Positions 35,978 through 50,429 of a DNA stretch of 64,000 nucleotides are shown in pieces (positions within the stretch are counted from its first letter, which is position 1; every line of letters starts with the position of its first letter). The translations under genes and the position numbers were made by a program. The notes beneath the pieces were generated by a model. It saw only the letters and a list, made by a program, of their open reading frames with translations, ran no database searches and was not told where the DNA came from. Source of the DNA: Metaphire vulgaris (lineage: Eukaryota > Annelida > Clitellata > Crassiclitellata > Megascolecidae); NCBI GenBank assembly GCA_018105865.1, contig CM030836.1, forward strand, positions 17,934,503-17,998,502. Reading direction: 5' to 3'.

Positions 35978-38487
35978 ATGGGACTTATCGGTGTTTTGTG
36001 GAGACTTTCTGTATTAGTGGCTTTTCTGGCTGCAATCCTACTGCTGCCGGCTTTCAGACCGCATCGGCAGAAATTGGCCGATCTCTTTTCAACATGTCCG
36101 CTTCATTGGTTTGGAGGCAAAGAACTGGAAAACGACGATGGAACTGTCCTCATAAAGACCGGATCACATCGCCTGTTTACCAAGGAAGAATTGTCGACCT
36201 ATGATGGAACGGACGAGAGCAAGGCCATTTATGTGGCAATCTACGGACGCGTATTTGACGTAACTTCTGGTAAACATTACTATGCACCAGGGGGCGGCTA
36301 CCACTTCTTTTCTGGTTAGTTTTACTCAGATAATTTATGCTGCACGTTATCTTTTAATTAGTGTAATTATAATGGTAATAATTTTGTAGTAATAATAGTA
36401 ATTTTTTTTAGATTTTTTAGTTACTTATGTGCTGTTGTTCTCTGTCAGTTTTGTAATGTATATGAGAACATATAATTTCTTTATGCATAGCTATGAGTTG
36501 ACTTAGTAAGTTGTTGGAACTAATGCAGTTATTGTCTTTCATGTACAGTTCAATATGCTAAACTATTGATGTCTGTTTTTGCTACTTTTTTGCTAGAATT
36601 ATGTTGGATATTTGTAATTTTTCTCATAATTATTTAACTGTCATGCATTTTTTTCATCCTTTTGTTTATTCAAGTAAACTCAATCCGACTTATCAGGCAA
36701 ATCAAATCATGTAATCCAACATGAGATGTAGTGCCTGTTATTAACTAGGGACGTTTTGTTGATATTGAATATGCCCGACTTATCACTTTTCATTTTAGGT
36801 AAATTATTATGAAAAGTTGGTTATATCTTATGATTTGCTTATAATATTGTCGTTTAACTTTAGGTCGAGATGGCACCAGAGCATTTACGACGGGTCAGTT
36901 CAACGAGAAGGGTCTCGTGGACGACGTTACAGAAATCGAGTGGCGCAGAATGCTTGAATTGCAAACCTGGATGGAATTCTACGAGAAGACGTATATCTTT
37001 GTAGGTCAGAAGTCAACAGTTGATGATGTCGAGCTCTTTTGCTTTAAGTGTCTTTGTACCGGTGTTAGAATGGAGAGCCTTTCACTCTCATCTTTATTAG
37101 CTGATCACACCATGAGTATTTGACTTTTGCAAGTGAGAGTCGAGTTTAAAAGATTCACGTTTGTTCGTGCATTTCTGATCTTGAAGTCAATGTAACAGGA
37201 AGGCTGGTTATATTAGCGGGGAACAGGTAGCCATTGATCATGACAATGCCATCAGAATATATTGTAATATATTCTGATGGCATTGGATTGAAGCAACATG
37301 CAATTCTTTGTTCTTTATTTGGAAATCTGATTTAATAAAGTTGGGTGAACACTGAATAGCCTCTCGTTATAATTCTTTCACTGCAGGTTTAGGCGGGTGA
37401 TTGAATGTTTCCCAATGAATTTGTTTGTTGCAGCAGAAACCAATTTTGTATAATTAATTGAACTTCTAGAACCTTAGCTAAGTTCTTGTATTGATACTCT
37501 ATCAGCAATTCCCATTTGTTGTTGTTGTTGTTGTTGTTGTTGTATAGGCAAAGTCATCGGCAATTTCTACGATGCAAACGGCAATCCAACTGAGGCTCTA
37601 CTGAATGCCGAAGCCGCGAACGAAGGATGCGCTGGCACGCGTAAACAAGTATCCGATGAAGAGAGGAAAATATTTCCACCGTGCAACAGCCACTGGAGTG
37701 AGGCTACTGGAGCAAAAGTCTGGTGCTCGACGAAGAGGTAACTTCTGGTGTCTATTGAGCCAATAAATTCTTGGTTTATACTACATTATTGAATGTGATG
37801 GGCACCGTCCAGTGGCGTATTTAGGATTTTGGTAAGGGGGGGCCAGACACTTTCGACCTGACAAGTTACAACTTTGGAAAAAAGTTGACGACCTTTTTTT
37901 TTGCTTGACATCAAGACCAAAGGGGGGGCCATGGCCCAAATGGCCCAATGGTAAATACGCCACTGGCACCATCATCTTTTTGACTTGTCGACTTGTCTCA
38001 TTAGTTACCGGTACTAATAATTTTAATGTGGTGTTGTATTAGCTAAATATATAATGAGCAGTGATGTAGTCAGGGTTCTAGAATAGGGGGACTTCATTGC
38101 TGATTTGCTTATACAGATGAACTTGCTCTGATCTCACTAGAGGCTAGTTGATTAATGTCACATTTAATTTAGTTATACAGACATAATTTTGCTTATTTAT
38201 GATGTAGAGACACAATAATTGGTGCTGCACTGCATCAAATGGGTGCTATGTAAATTGTGCAACTTTTCTTCAGCGGTGGAATTGAAAGAGACTGGGAAGG
38301 TCTTCCGCGGCTGTTCTTCGATCCGACGTTCAAAGATCCTCGTTGTGTATGTGTTCGGTCGTCTGGGTCACCGTCGATGTCGTTCATTCCGGATACTGGT
38401 ATGGGCGACTTGGGTCATCCAAATCTCAGGGTCTATGATGACTGCGATTCTCTCTCAAATTCTTGCAAAGTTAAACCAAGCCATTGA
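35978..38487 (+). CDS. CYB5D2: Neuferricin (cytochrome b5 domain-containing 2)
   Basis: Secreted or endomembrane haem-binding protein of the MAPR/neudesin group. Exons: 35978-36314, 36864-37004, 37548-37737, 38274-38487 (stop 38485-38487); 293 residues against about 264 in human. The N terminus has a hydrophobic signal segment (LWRLSVLVAFLAAILLLPAF). The cytochrome b5-like fold begins near residue 63 (LFTKEELSTYDG), with AIYVAIYGRVFDVTSGKHYY, GGGYHFFSGRDGTRAF and WRRMLELQTWMEFYEKTY across the first junction. The C-terminal half has the family pattern of paired cysteines: NEGCAG, FPPCNSHWS, VWCSTK, and PRCVCVR. Start chosen as the ATG directly before the signal segment; an upstream acceptor near 35931 may begin this exon. 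Candidate poly(A) signal AATAAA at 38812-38817. Confidence 0.94.
37244..37285. repeat. Perfect 20-bp hairpin in CYB5D2 intron
   Basis: Arms 37244-37263 and 37266-37285 are exact reverse complements (CAATGCCATCAGAATATATT) with a 2-nt centre. Probably a micro-foldback insertion. Confidence 0.75.
37810..37975. mobile_element. hAT-like MITE in CYB5D2 intron
   Basis: Ends CAGTGGCGTATTTAGGATTT and TGGTAAATACGCCACTG; flanks GCACCGTC and GCACCATC differ at one position. 166 bp, 72 bp after the exon ending 37737. Confidence 0.85.
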
Positions 38488-39419
38488 AAGCTGTTGGTTA
38501 TATTATAATCAGTGCATGTCTGCATTCATATCTGCCTGATATCTGAGCTGAGAACTTCTTTGAGATTATTTGGTTTGGTTAGAACGATCTTGCCTTTGGC
38601 AGCTGCAGCCTGCGACAAGCTGGCTGATAAGTGAATTCGCACAGCGCTGTTATTTCTTTTGTGTGTTTCTTGTACAAAACATGTTGTTTTAACTTGGTCA
38701 TTTTAATTTATGTCTTGGAAATAATGCTCAGTTGAGGGTTTCAACTGATCTGTTTGAGAATAACCCTACAATGTGGACAGAATGTTTAAATGATCTATGC
38801 TGGCAGTAGAAAATAAAATAATGTGATGTTGAAAATAAATGATGAAAAAATAGAATAATGTGATGTTGCTTTTGAAAGACGTCAATTTTGTCCACTTGTT
38901 ATACTTAGCATATTTTTAATATAGCAGTTTTATTGCTTAACTGCAACTGATGATTGATGATATTTTACTTCTCTATGAATCCATCAACATCAGATTTTAA
39001 AATGTATTGCATTTAAATGTGTTACTTTAATAATGTTTACCAAACACCGATACGTATGCAAATAAACTCTCAATCATGACATGACAAGTTAAGTTTTGTG
39101 ACAGAGGATATTATTTCTCACAACTTAGACAAGTAGTATTGTTCCTCCAGATATACAATAGTTTTATGGTGTATTGTAACCATTAACGTGCCGTTGATGA
39201 CAGATCTGGTTGTGATGACATGAATTAATTACAGTACGCATGTCATTGCCTAAATTATTTATATTCTAAATTAGAGCATTGTCAGTAAACATTTTATATT
39301 CTAAATTAGAGCATATCAACAGCAGTAAAAGAATAACATTTGTCAAGACTGTTGTTGGCTTGTCTGTTAATAATTCTCATTTCTTTTAACAGGTTTGTCT
39401 AATTTTAAAATTTTAACAG

Positions 39420-39465
<46 letters not shown>

Positions 39466-39792
39466 ATAATAATAAAAGAATCTTAGGACAGTGAGTTTTG
39501 ATTTCATGCTAACATGTTGTCAAACACAAATTAAGACTGTATCTTATGAGAAATTGTTGGCTGTCACTCTCTGGTATGTAAAATTAAGAACTTAGTGTAC
39601 ATGACTTGCTCTGAAAAATTTTTCGCTTTATTTTTTTTGCGCCCTTTTTACGATTAGTTACTAATCAAGCACTAGGGCTGCTTCTCCCAAACGCAGTTAT
39701 CAACTCATTTCTTTTGTAGTAATAAAAATGTGATTTGGCAAAATGCAGATCAGGTCCAATTCAGGGAAATTTTAATATTTCAAAATTGCCAG

Positions 39793-39828
<36 letters not shown>

Positions 39829-39830
39829 GA
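39420..39830. repeat. Two (TA)n microsatellites
   Basis: TA runs at 39421-39462 and about 39798-39827, downstream of CYB5D2. Confidence 0.9.
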
Positions 39831-39855
39831 GGTGATAGCAAGTATCATTGGCATA

Positions 39856-40247
39856 TGGGCTGACCATTAATTACGTCAACAATTTACGAGGGAGGGGGTT
39901 TGAAAAAGTTTGACAGTTGTTGACAGGTTCAAGAGAAGTCGACGTCAACAATTTCACTTTTTACAAATAATCAAAAAATAGGAAATTTCATGAATACTAC
40001 TTATTACAATGGAAAAAAGCATGGCAAAAAAGGTCATCACCACGAAAGTTTGACACTTGATGAGCAAAAAGATGGTCATCACCGCAAAAAATAATAACCT
40101 TGTTATTGGTACCTGTCATTGATCTTGGGGGTGAGGGTGGGGTCAAAAGTTTTTGACGTAATTATGGGGGGGGGGTAAGTGAAAGTTGACAGTTGTTGAC
40201 AAGGGGGAGGGGTCAAAAATTGTTGACATCATTAATGGACAGCCCCA
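39856..40247. mobile_element. Inverted-repeat element, TGGGCTGxCCATTAAT ends
   Basis: The left end TGGGCTGACCATTAATTACG and right end ATTAATGGACAGCCCCA are inverted. It is flanked by ATA/TA on both sides, so the duplication is 2 or 3 bp. It is internally rich in TTGTTGACA and TTTGACAGTTG words. Superfamily uncertain. Confidence 0.6.
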
Positions 40248-41182
40248 TAGCCACTGGGTGCCGGGGTCCCCAATATATCTGGGACCAGTCGTTGGTTTTG
40301 TTCAGAACTGTTGAGAAATCAGAGGTGGTAGGTAGCATGATCGAAGAGAATACGTGAATGTGAGAACTCCTTGACGGCCATTTTGTTTGTCGGAGACTTT
40401 TACCCGAAAGTGTCGATGACTCGCTGTTGCCCCCTCCGGGCCTCCCCCGCTATTCCGGAATCCTGGCTACGCCACTGTCGTGAAGGTCGTGAGTGAAGCA
40501 TGTGTTCGTGTCTTCGCCTAGCAGTTGTGCTTGATAAATGATAAGTGAGCAGCGTGAGTATCTTTTCAGACGTTGTGGTGTGATCTGTTTTCAATGGTTT
40601 TATTTTGTGCGCCTTCGACGCCGTCTACAATAATTATTATTCAACATGATTTGAGTTGGCATCATCGTCGGCCGTATAATTATTATAGCGCTTGTTCGGT
40701 CGGCGTCGAGCCGTAAACAGCCATACCATTTCTCTCGGACGACTCGGTGACGAGATAATTGGGGGATGCGCGCTGATTTAGAGTTTCCCCTGTGACTTCA
40801 TCTGGCGGTCGACCTGCTTGACTGGACGCCGACTCGCCGAGAGTCAAATCGCTTTTTTAATTATTTTTAAAGCTACCTATAATCAGTGGCGACGCCAGAC
40901 GTTTGAGAGGGGGTGCATCCCCAGTCATCAACATGGTGTAACCGTCACTGCCTCTGAGTCATAGAGGCTAGCTATGGTATCTTTTATCAGTGATGGGCAA
41001 GTTGGGCAACTAGTTAACTAATTAGTTACTAACTAACTAAAAGTTTAATTAATTTTTTTAGTTATCTTCATTGTTTAATTAAATATAAACCTAGTTTAGT
41101 TAAAATGCTAGTTTAACTGAAAATTTTAGTTTAGTTTTATAATACAGAGGGGAATGTTACTGTGTGAGGTCCAGTTCCCAAG

Positions 41183-41356
41183 CATGGGCACCCACAGAAA
41201 TTTTTCCAGGAAGGGCAAAACACATTTTTAGCACGGTCACGGGTCAATGGTCAAGGTTAATATTTAGAATATTTTAGCGAGGTTTTGTGAAATATTGGTA
41301 TTTGAATTTTTCCGGGTGATGCAAGTGCCCCTTGCCGTAATGTGCGGGCGCCCATG
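41183..41356. mobile_element. MITE with CATGGGCxCCCACA ends, copy 2
   Basis: Ends CATGGGCACCCACA and GCGGGCGCCCATG with a perfect 8-bp duplication TTCCCAAG (41175-41182 and 41357-41364). A degraded relative lies near 52081-52200. Confidence 0.88.
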
Positions 41357-41930
41357 TTCCCAAGAAGACGCATTCGGTTATGGCTGCAAACTTCTTGCAA
41401 TTGCAAATGACGGCCTTTGAATCCAGGGGTCTCTACTGGTGTGAGAGTTGGGATGGGTTGGGGTGGGGGGATATCAACGCTGCGTCTTTAATATCGGTCG
41501 ATGATCGGCTATAGAATTGCATGACAGCGGACTTTGGACGGCCGGTTTTCAAACGATCTGTAAGGAAATTGTCGCTGATAATTATAGCCTACGCGGTTGG
41601 AAGGAATCGTAGAAGAAGAGGGCCGGCCGGTGATTAAAAACGTGCTTCTTTGTCGGTATGAAGATGTTGCATTTCTTCACTGTCAAGAGTTAGGCCTATT
41701 CAGGTGTAATCATTTGATAACTTGCCGACCGCAACACACACACACACACAGTAGCGGATCCAGGATTTGGCAAGTAGGGGGCGTTGTGGAGGCAACTTCT
41801 TAGCATGAGGGCCAACTATTTTTTTAAAACCTAGACTAGGTTAGTTGCTTAGAGTGAGTGCACTCAAGTATGGGGGCCACTGGAGGCATCGTATTTAATA
41901 GGGGGCACGGGCCCCTATGTGAAGGCGCCT

Positions 41931-41934
<4 letters not shown>

Positions 41935-41968
<34 letters not shown>
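41935..41968. repeat. (CA)n microsatellite
   Basis: About 16 CA units; a shorter CA run is at 41733-41750. Confidence 0.9.
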
Positions 41969-41969
<1 letters not shown>

Positions 41970-43138
41970 GGGAAATTGTAGAAAAGTTGGAAAAACAAGA
42001 GCATCAGTCTCCCACTATCCCAGCCAAAGTACGACTGCATGCCTTGGCCTGGCCATGCAGTCGTCGCTTATTAAGGATTTGAGGTATCGACACTGGAGAA
42101 AGACGCCATCCGCTTGCCTTGCCCTTAATTAAAGCACCGGGTATGCTGCTGGGTGTTGGGTTGGGGGCGGGGCGGGGTATATCGCTCGAGTAGTTTCAAT
42201 TAAGTTTTTCAAATGGGCATTTTTGCCGACGATTTCGCCGGCCTTTTCAATGAAAAGGACGTATTCGGTTTTGATAAACGATCGGATCGACAAAAGAGCT
42301 ACAGCGCAAAAATGCCTTTGAGACGTCGACTCAAATAGGGTTCCAGTTCTACAGCGCATAGTTGGGGGGGGGTCAGCGGATGGGGCAAGCAACTTTATCC
42401 CCGATGTCTGTCAGGTCTACTTAGAGTGATAATCGATTGAGGAGCTGTTCTGAACGAGGTCGCTATATATGCCATCCGCTAACGGACGAGTTAATGACAC
42501 AATTGTCAAAATAAAATCTATAGGTCTACCGCCTGACAGCTTCGAGCATCATGATTTCAACGTTTAAAATGGCTTTTTTATGCACAGCCCTGTGGTGGAC
42601 GTGCATGTGTATCTTCTGCGTTTGTACGTCGTTGGTATTCGCATCTTGCAGCAAACATCGACTATTTGCACGTTTCCTGCACGGAGACCCGCTTGAATTA
42701 CTTTCAATAATAATTCGGAAACACTGGCTGTTGTGAAGTGCCAGTTGCCGAGTAAAGAAATGTTAGGCCTACAAGAAAACGACATCAAGTTCTTTACGCA
42801 TCGAAACTTTAAGGTAGACTGATTTGGGGAGATAGGTGTATATAGTAGCAGAGATGTAGTATCAGATCGAGTTGTACTCGAGTACAAATTTTTAGTACTT
42901 GTAAAACTCGGAGGCCAGGTACTTGTACTTGTACTTGTACTTGTACTGAATGCAAGTACTTGTACTTGTACTTGTACTCGGAGGCCAGGTACTTGTACTT
43001 GTACTTGTACTCGAAGCATTGTGTACTTGCTACATCTCTGGCTACATGTACTTCATGGGTACCAGTAATGCTGTTCCTTTAGGCTAATAACAAGCACATC
43101 CTCACAGATGGCCAAGTACCTGGAACTCAACGATATTT

Positions 43139-43366
43139 ATGATGAAGTCACTGATACCATCGTATTTTGGAACAGTGAAGTTAATAGAAAAGAGTTCAAC
43201 AGGCTGTATAATGCAGCCATTAATTAGAGACCTTAGTGTGCCTGCTTCTGGTGCACCAATTAAACGCGTATTTAGCCAAGCTGGCTTGATCGCGAGACCG
43301 CATAGGGCCGATGCAAGACTATCATCTCTATTTTTTAGTGCAACTGTGATGATATTTAGATGCTAA
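43139..43366 (+). pseudogene. hAT transposase C-terminal (dimerisation domain) remnant
   Basis: Frame reads LSVPASGAPIKRVFSQAGLI followed by ARPHRADARLSS and ends at a stop. This matches the hAT C-terminal dimerisation block (family pattern: PASSAPxERxFSxAGxIxxxxRxxL). Only the last 75 codons are open; the catalytic core is missing, so the element cannot be autonomous. Confidence 0.85.
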
Positions 43367-43384
43367 TAGTGTCAATTTTATTCT

Positions 43385-43625
43385 TGGCCGGACAAACTGT
43401 CGTAGGACAAAATGTCATGTAGAAAATGTCATGGGGACAAAATGTCAGCGGAAAAAATGTCAGGGGACAAAATGTCATCGGTTTAGGTTAGTGTTAGGTT
43501 AGAGTTAGGATGGCATTTTGTCCGCTGACATTTTTTCCGCTGACATTTTATCCCCATGACATTTTGTCCGTGACATTTTTTACGTGACATTTTGTCCTCG
43601 GACATTTTGTTCTAGCACCATTTTA
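43385..43625. mobile_element. GGACAAAATGTCA foldback nested in the hAT element
   Basis: Left arm carries repeated GGACAAAATGTCA words, right arm repeated TGACATTTTGTCC words; centre is GGTTAGTGTTAGGTTAGAG. Most units are themselves near-palindromic. Confidence 0.75.
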
Positions 43626-44465
43626 TTCAATAACCGTGACAAACAGTTACCCATTAATAAAGTGTAGGCCTACTTCCTGTTTGTATTTGGCTATGAGGAT
43701 CGGTACTTGTATTTGTACTCGAGGTTTCAAGACTTGTACTTGAGGCTTCAGTACTTGTACTTGTGCTTGTACTAGTACTTGAGGCCAGGTACTTGTACTT
43801 GTAACTGGAGGCCAGGTACTTGTACTTGTACTCGTACTCGAGGTTTGTACTTGTACTTGCACTCGAAGGTACTTGTACTTGTACTTGTACTCGAGTTTTG
43901 GAATGCAAGTACTTGACTTGTACTTGTACTCGGAGGCCAGGTACTTGTACTTGTACTTGTACTTGAAGCATTGTGTACTTGCTACATCTCTGTATAGTAG
44001 GCCTATTATATACCGATATACCTCTCCGTCGCTACGCCCCTGGCATCGATTCTGTTCCAATCGTCCTATTTACCCCCTTCCACTGAAAGATTTCTAAACG
44101 ATTTTGCGCACACCCCAAGACTGATCCCATCCGGGATAGGGAGCGGGAAAGTGTAACTCCTCACTAGTCAAGAACAAGGTAGAACTTGTTAAATTTTATC
44201 TGCTTTGCTTTCTACTAGTTTCTACCACTAATCTGGAGTACTCTCTCTTCGGGGGTCGGGAGTTGTATGTTGGAAATGGTCCGACCCCGACCCCACGTAA
44301 TCAGAGTCTCAGACCCCATTTCTTTTTCTGAAACATCGACCAGTTATTGGCGCGATAGCGATCGATAGCCAGGATTCCGGAGAAGGGGCACGTCGACATT
44401 TTCTGGTCAAGAAATCCGCGAAGAGCCAAAAAGGTAGTCAAGGAGCACTTCTTCGGACACTCACG

Positions 44466-44642
44466 CAGGGCGCGATTTGTAGGGGATGGGAGAATCTCCC
44501 CCCACTGCCCAACTACATCCCCAACTGCTACATCCCCACAGCTACATCCCCCACTGCTACATTTCCCAAACAACTACATATCCTCCAAGCTCGACGTGCC
44601 CCCCCCCCCCCACTGCTCCAGGTCGTCACAAATCGCACCCTG
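44466..44642. mobile_element. hAT-like MITE, CAGGGCGCGATTTGT ends
   Basis: Ends CAGGGCGCGATTTGT and ACAAATCGCACCCTG, perfect 8-bp duplication CACTCACG (44458-44465 and 44643-44650). Interior is dominated by CTACATCCCC repeats. It may be nested in an older element running to about 44774, which ends GTGGCTACGCCAATGG. Confidence 0.88.
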
Positions 44643-45063
44643 CACTCACGTATTCTCTTCACTCGTGCTGCCTACCCCACCCAATATCTCAATGGTTTAG
44701 CGTAAATCCCATGACCGATTCCAACCAGAATATGGGACCTCCCCTCCCCGGCTCCTCTCGTGGCTACGCCAATGGTACTTTCTATAAATAGCCTGGCGTC
44801 ATCTTCTGTGACTTGTACGACGACGACCCGATTATAATTTGAAAAACGTCGTCTGCGTACGAGACTTTCCCGCCATTATCATCGTCACACGACGCCAGCC
44901 TCGGCTTCAGGACAGAAATCCCCCCAAAAAACAGAATACACTGTAGGCCCCTATATGTCTCTTCTGCGTTCCGGATTTCAGAACAGAAGTGGCCGCTAAT
45001 GCGTCTCGTCCGAACACCCCGTCTGCAATGAAATTCGGTCCACAGCGGGTGTAATAAACACGG

Positions 45064-45335
45064 CGCGTCCGTCCGTCCGTCCGTCCGCCGATATTGTTCG
45101 ATTTGGACAGGAAGTCCACGTTTTCCCAATCGACAGTCGACGATATTCGCGTCGTTTGACGGACAAAACTTCGTCCGTTACTCTCGAAAGGCGCAGACGC
45201 GTTGCTCGATCGAAAGATGTCCGGGCGCTAGTCGTCGTCGTCGTCGTCGTCGTCGTCATCGTCGAATTGTTCCAGTTCTTGTCGCCGGAAGAGGAAATGC
45301 GCCAAACCAATTAGCAGCAGCAGCAGCAGCAGCGC
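45064..45335. repeat. CGTC, GTC and CAG short tandem repeats
   Basis: (CGTC)n at 45065-45087, (GTC)n at 45231-45258 and (CAG)n at 45314-45335. On the minus strand these encode a Leu run followed by an Asp run in one small frame (45228-45347). Confidence 0.85.
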
Positions 45336-46038
45336 ATTAGACATCAATACGTCGTCGCTGTTTGTATGCGAACGATGTAGGCCACAAAGTGTGGGTTCAT
45401 TGTCCAAACGACGTATTAGTATTATTATCGGCTGAGAAAGTTGATGCTGATAAACACACGACTTCAATCAAAGCGCCGGGTTTTGGGCTGTTTTGGTGGG
45501 TCGGCTGGACTACTTCCCCACACATTTACTCCCCCTCCCATACATTTACTCCCCTCCACCTCCTCCTCTTCTCCGTGCGATGGAATAAACGGATATTGTA
45601 AAAGCGACGTACTGCCAAAGTCAATGAGCACGAATCGCATAATTGATATATAGAAACGCAAAAAGCAGATCACTTTGTTCACGAATAAAGAGGTCACAGC
45701 TTATTGACTGAAGAAATACATTCGCCATTATGCGACAGCTACAGTATTCTGGTAATTGCTCTAAAGTCATCCATTACAGTTCTGCTGTAGCCACGATAGC
45801 GAAACTACGTGTCAATGTTTCTATCCATTGCTTTTAATATCGATTATGGATTTGGAGGGATCGACAAAACTGCAAACGAACTGCCCCACGGCGCCATTAA
45901 TATGGATTCACGATAGATTTTAAAATTTGCATGTACTGTAGAATAGTTTTGCTGTAAGCCTTTCCTAAAGGTGCGCCACAAGTAATCACATATTTTAGCG
46001 GGGGGTGGGCAGTGGGGGTGCGATTCCCCGTAAAGTAA

Positions 46039-46044
46039 TTTATT
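46039..46044 (-). terminator. Candidate poly(A) signal of the UNCX-like gene
   Basis: TTTATT on the plus strand (AATAAA on minus), 110 bp after the stop codon at 46154-46156. Confidence 0.5.
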
Positions 46045-46153
46045 ATTCACAAATCAAAAGATATTAATTTAATTTTTGCGTTCGTCCTTGAATTTTCCAT
46101 TATGCATTGCAATGCATTGGGCAGCGACAGCTTGAATTTTCTGTCGGCCGTCT

Positions 46154-48850
<2,697 letters not shown>

Positions 48851-50429
48851 AATGGCGACGGAGTTCCGACTGAAGGTTGCGGCAGCGCTATGCCGAACGA
48901 ATAATCTATTCTCCAAAGACCAGAATGCAGAATGCCAACGTATATGGTCCAGTGCTGGTCTACATTCTCGACCAGAAATGCCAATTAAACTTCACATCAA
49001 CCGCTTCGAACGAGACGAAGATTCGAACACTAGACCTAGTGCTTTATTTTCCTCTGAAGAAGATGACCTTCGATGTTGTATGCCTAAATATAAAGACGAA
49101 ATCTAATAAAAATATCAGTTCACAACCTGTCTGAGTTCTTATATATGAGAAATATTTCAATTTCGAACCGTTCAAATGCTAAATTCTAGGTCTGGTTATA
49201 ATCTGTAACCTCAAATCTAAATGCAGGTCTATCCACTTGAGGTATAGGCTACATTTAGTTTGTATTCTATATTATGATATTCCAGACACGTTAAATAATG
49301 ACATTATAATTATAGAATCTGCATTTAATAATTTTTAAATGCGGGGAGCCATAGTTTGCTTATTCTCATCCTTCAAACAAGTTAAATTCTGATTATCCAA
49401 CAAAACCAGACTTGTAGCTAGGAGCGATTAATCCACAAGCTGAATACATCGTTAGCGACCAATTCGCCTGAAGAAATGACGGACCGTTTATTTCACGCAA
49501 CAATTATTACAGTCGACGCGCAATGGTCCTGGTCGCGTCAGAAGTTTCGTAACGGTTGCAGATTGGTCGATGACACGGAGCTAACGGCAGCGTAGCCCCT
49601 GTGGTGGGCGGTTTCAGGACTGCCCTTCGGCTGTTCTCAAACACTGTGGCCCACCGACCGTTGGGGTGTCTGCAAAACGGCCGACTGGAGGGGGTAAGGG
49701 GTGGCATGGATGATACTAGGTATTGCCTGGACGCCCAACTGAAAAGGCGAACCATACTTCAGGGGGGGGCATAAATGCAGGGCGCCGTCGAGGTGAGCAT
49801 TTGCATGTAAGTTGGACTTTTTCAACTTGCAATTGGTCGAGATATAGCAAATTATAAAAAGAAATACAACGACCGTTCTAAACTGATCAAACGACAATTT
49901 ATCGGAAGAGAGAGTGCCCTGGGTCAGGAAGAATATATCTCGACCAAAAATTGATCCAATTTTTTCTATTTAAACCCTCATGTTTGACTTAAAAATGTTT
50001 CCACCTTATTAATGTGTCCCAAGAACTTTTGTTCATATAAAATGGAGGCTTTTCCACTCAAAAATTTTAGCAAACCCTTTAGCAATGGAACATAGATAAA
50101 AAAATTTGGAGGGTGGTTCTGTTTCAGGGGGCAAATTGTGGACCCCCAACCTATACCACCTATTGTTATTAAATTTTGAAAGTTTTCTGGGGTGGGGGTG
50201 ATTTGAAAGAATCTGATAAAAACCCCTGCAAAAAAAATTGGTGTATAAACTCTCTGAATTTTTAGCATATCTAGAATCTTGCAATTGTAAGTTGAAAAGT
50301 CCAAAATTACATGCAAATGCACAGTTTGTGGCATTTAACAGCCCTGAATAAAATTGAGATGGTTATTGATAATCCCGGAGATTTGACACATTAAAGAAGG
50401 GGACCAAGAAAATTTTTAATAGTCCAAAC
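48851..50429. other. Upstream flank of UNCX-like gene, no gene assigned
   Basis: Presumed 5' flank of the homeobox gene. Open frames on + at 48852-49134 and - at 49507-49897 and 49978-50334 lack recognisable domains or convincing splice contexts. Confidence 0.4.

Larger units (their letters stand above)
42849..43992. mobile_element. hAT element remnant with TACTTG subterminal arrays, 1144 bp
   Basis: Terminal inverted repeats CAGAGATGTAG (42849-42859) and CTACATCTCTG (43982-43992), flanked by a perfect 8-bp duplication TATAGTAG (42841-42848 and 43993-44000). Inside the left end (42917-43023) and right end (43703-43980) are arrays of TACTTG units in the same orientation. A second copy of the right terminus lies internally at 43030-43040. 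Between the arrays are a transposase remnant (43139-43366) and a foldback insertion (43385-43625). Confidence 0.92.
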
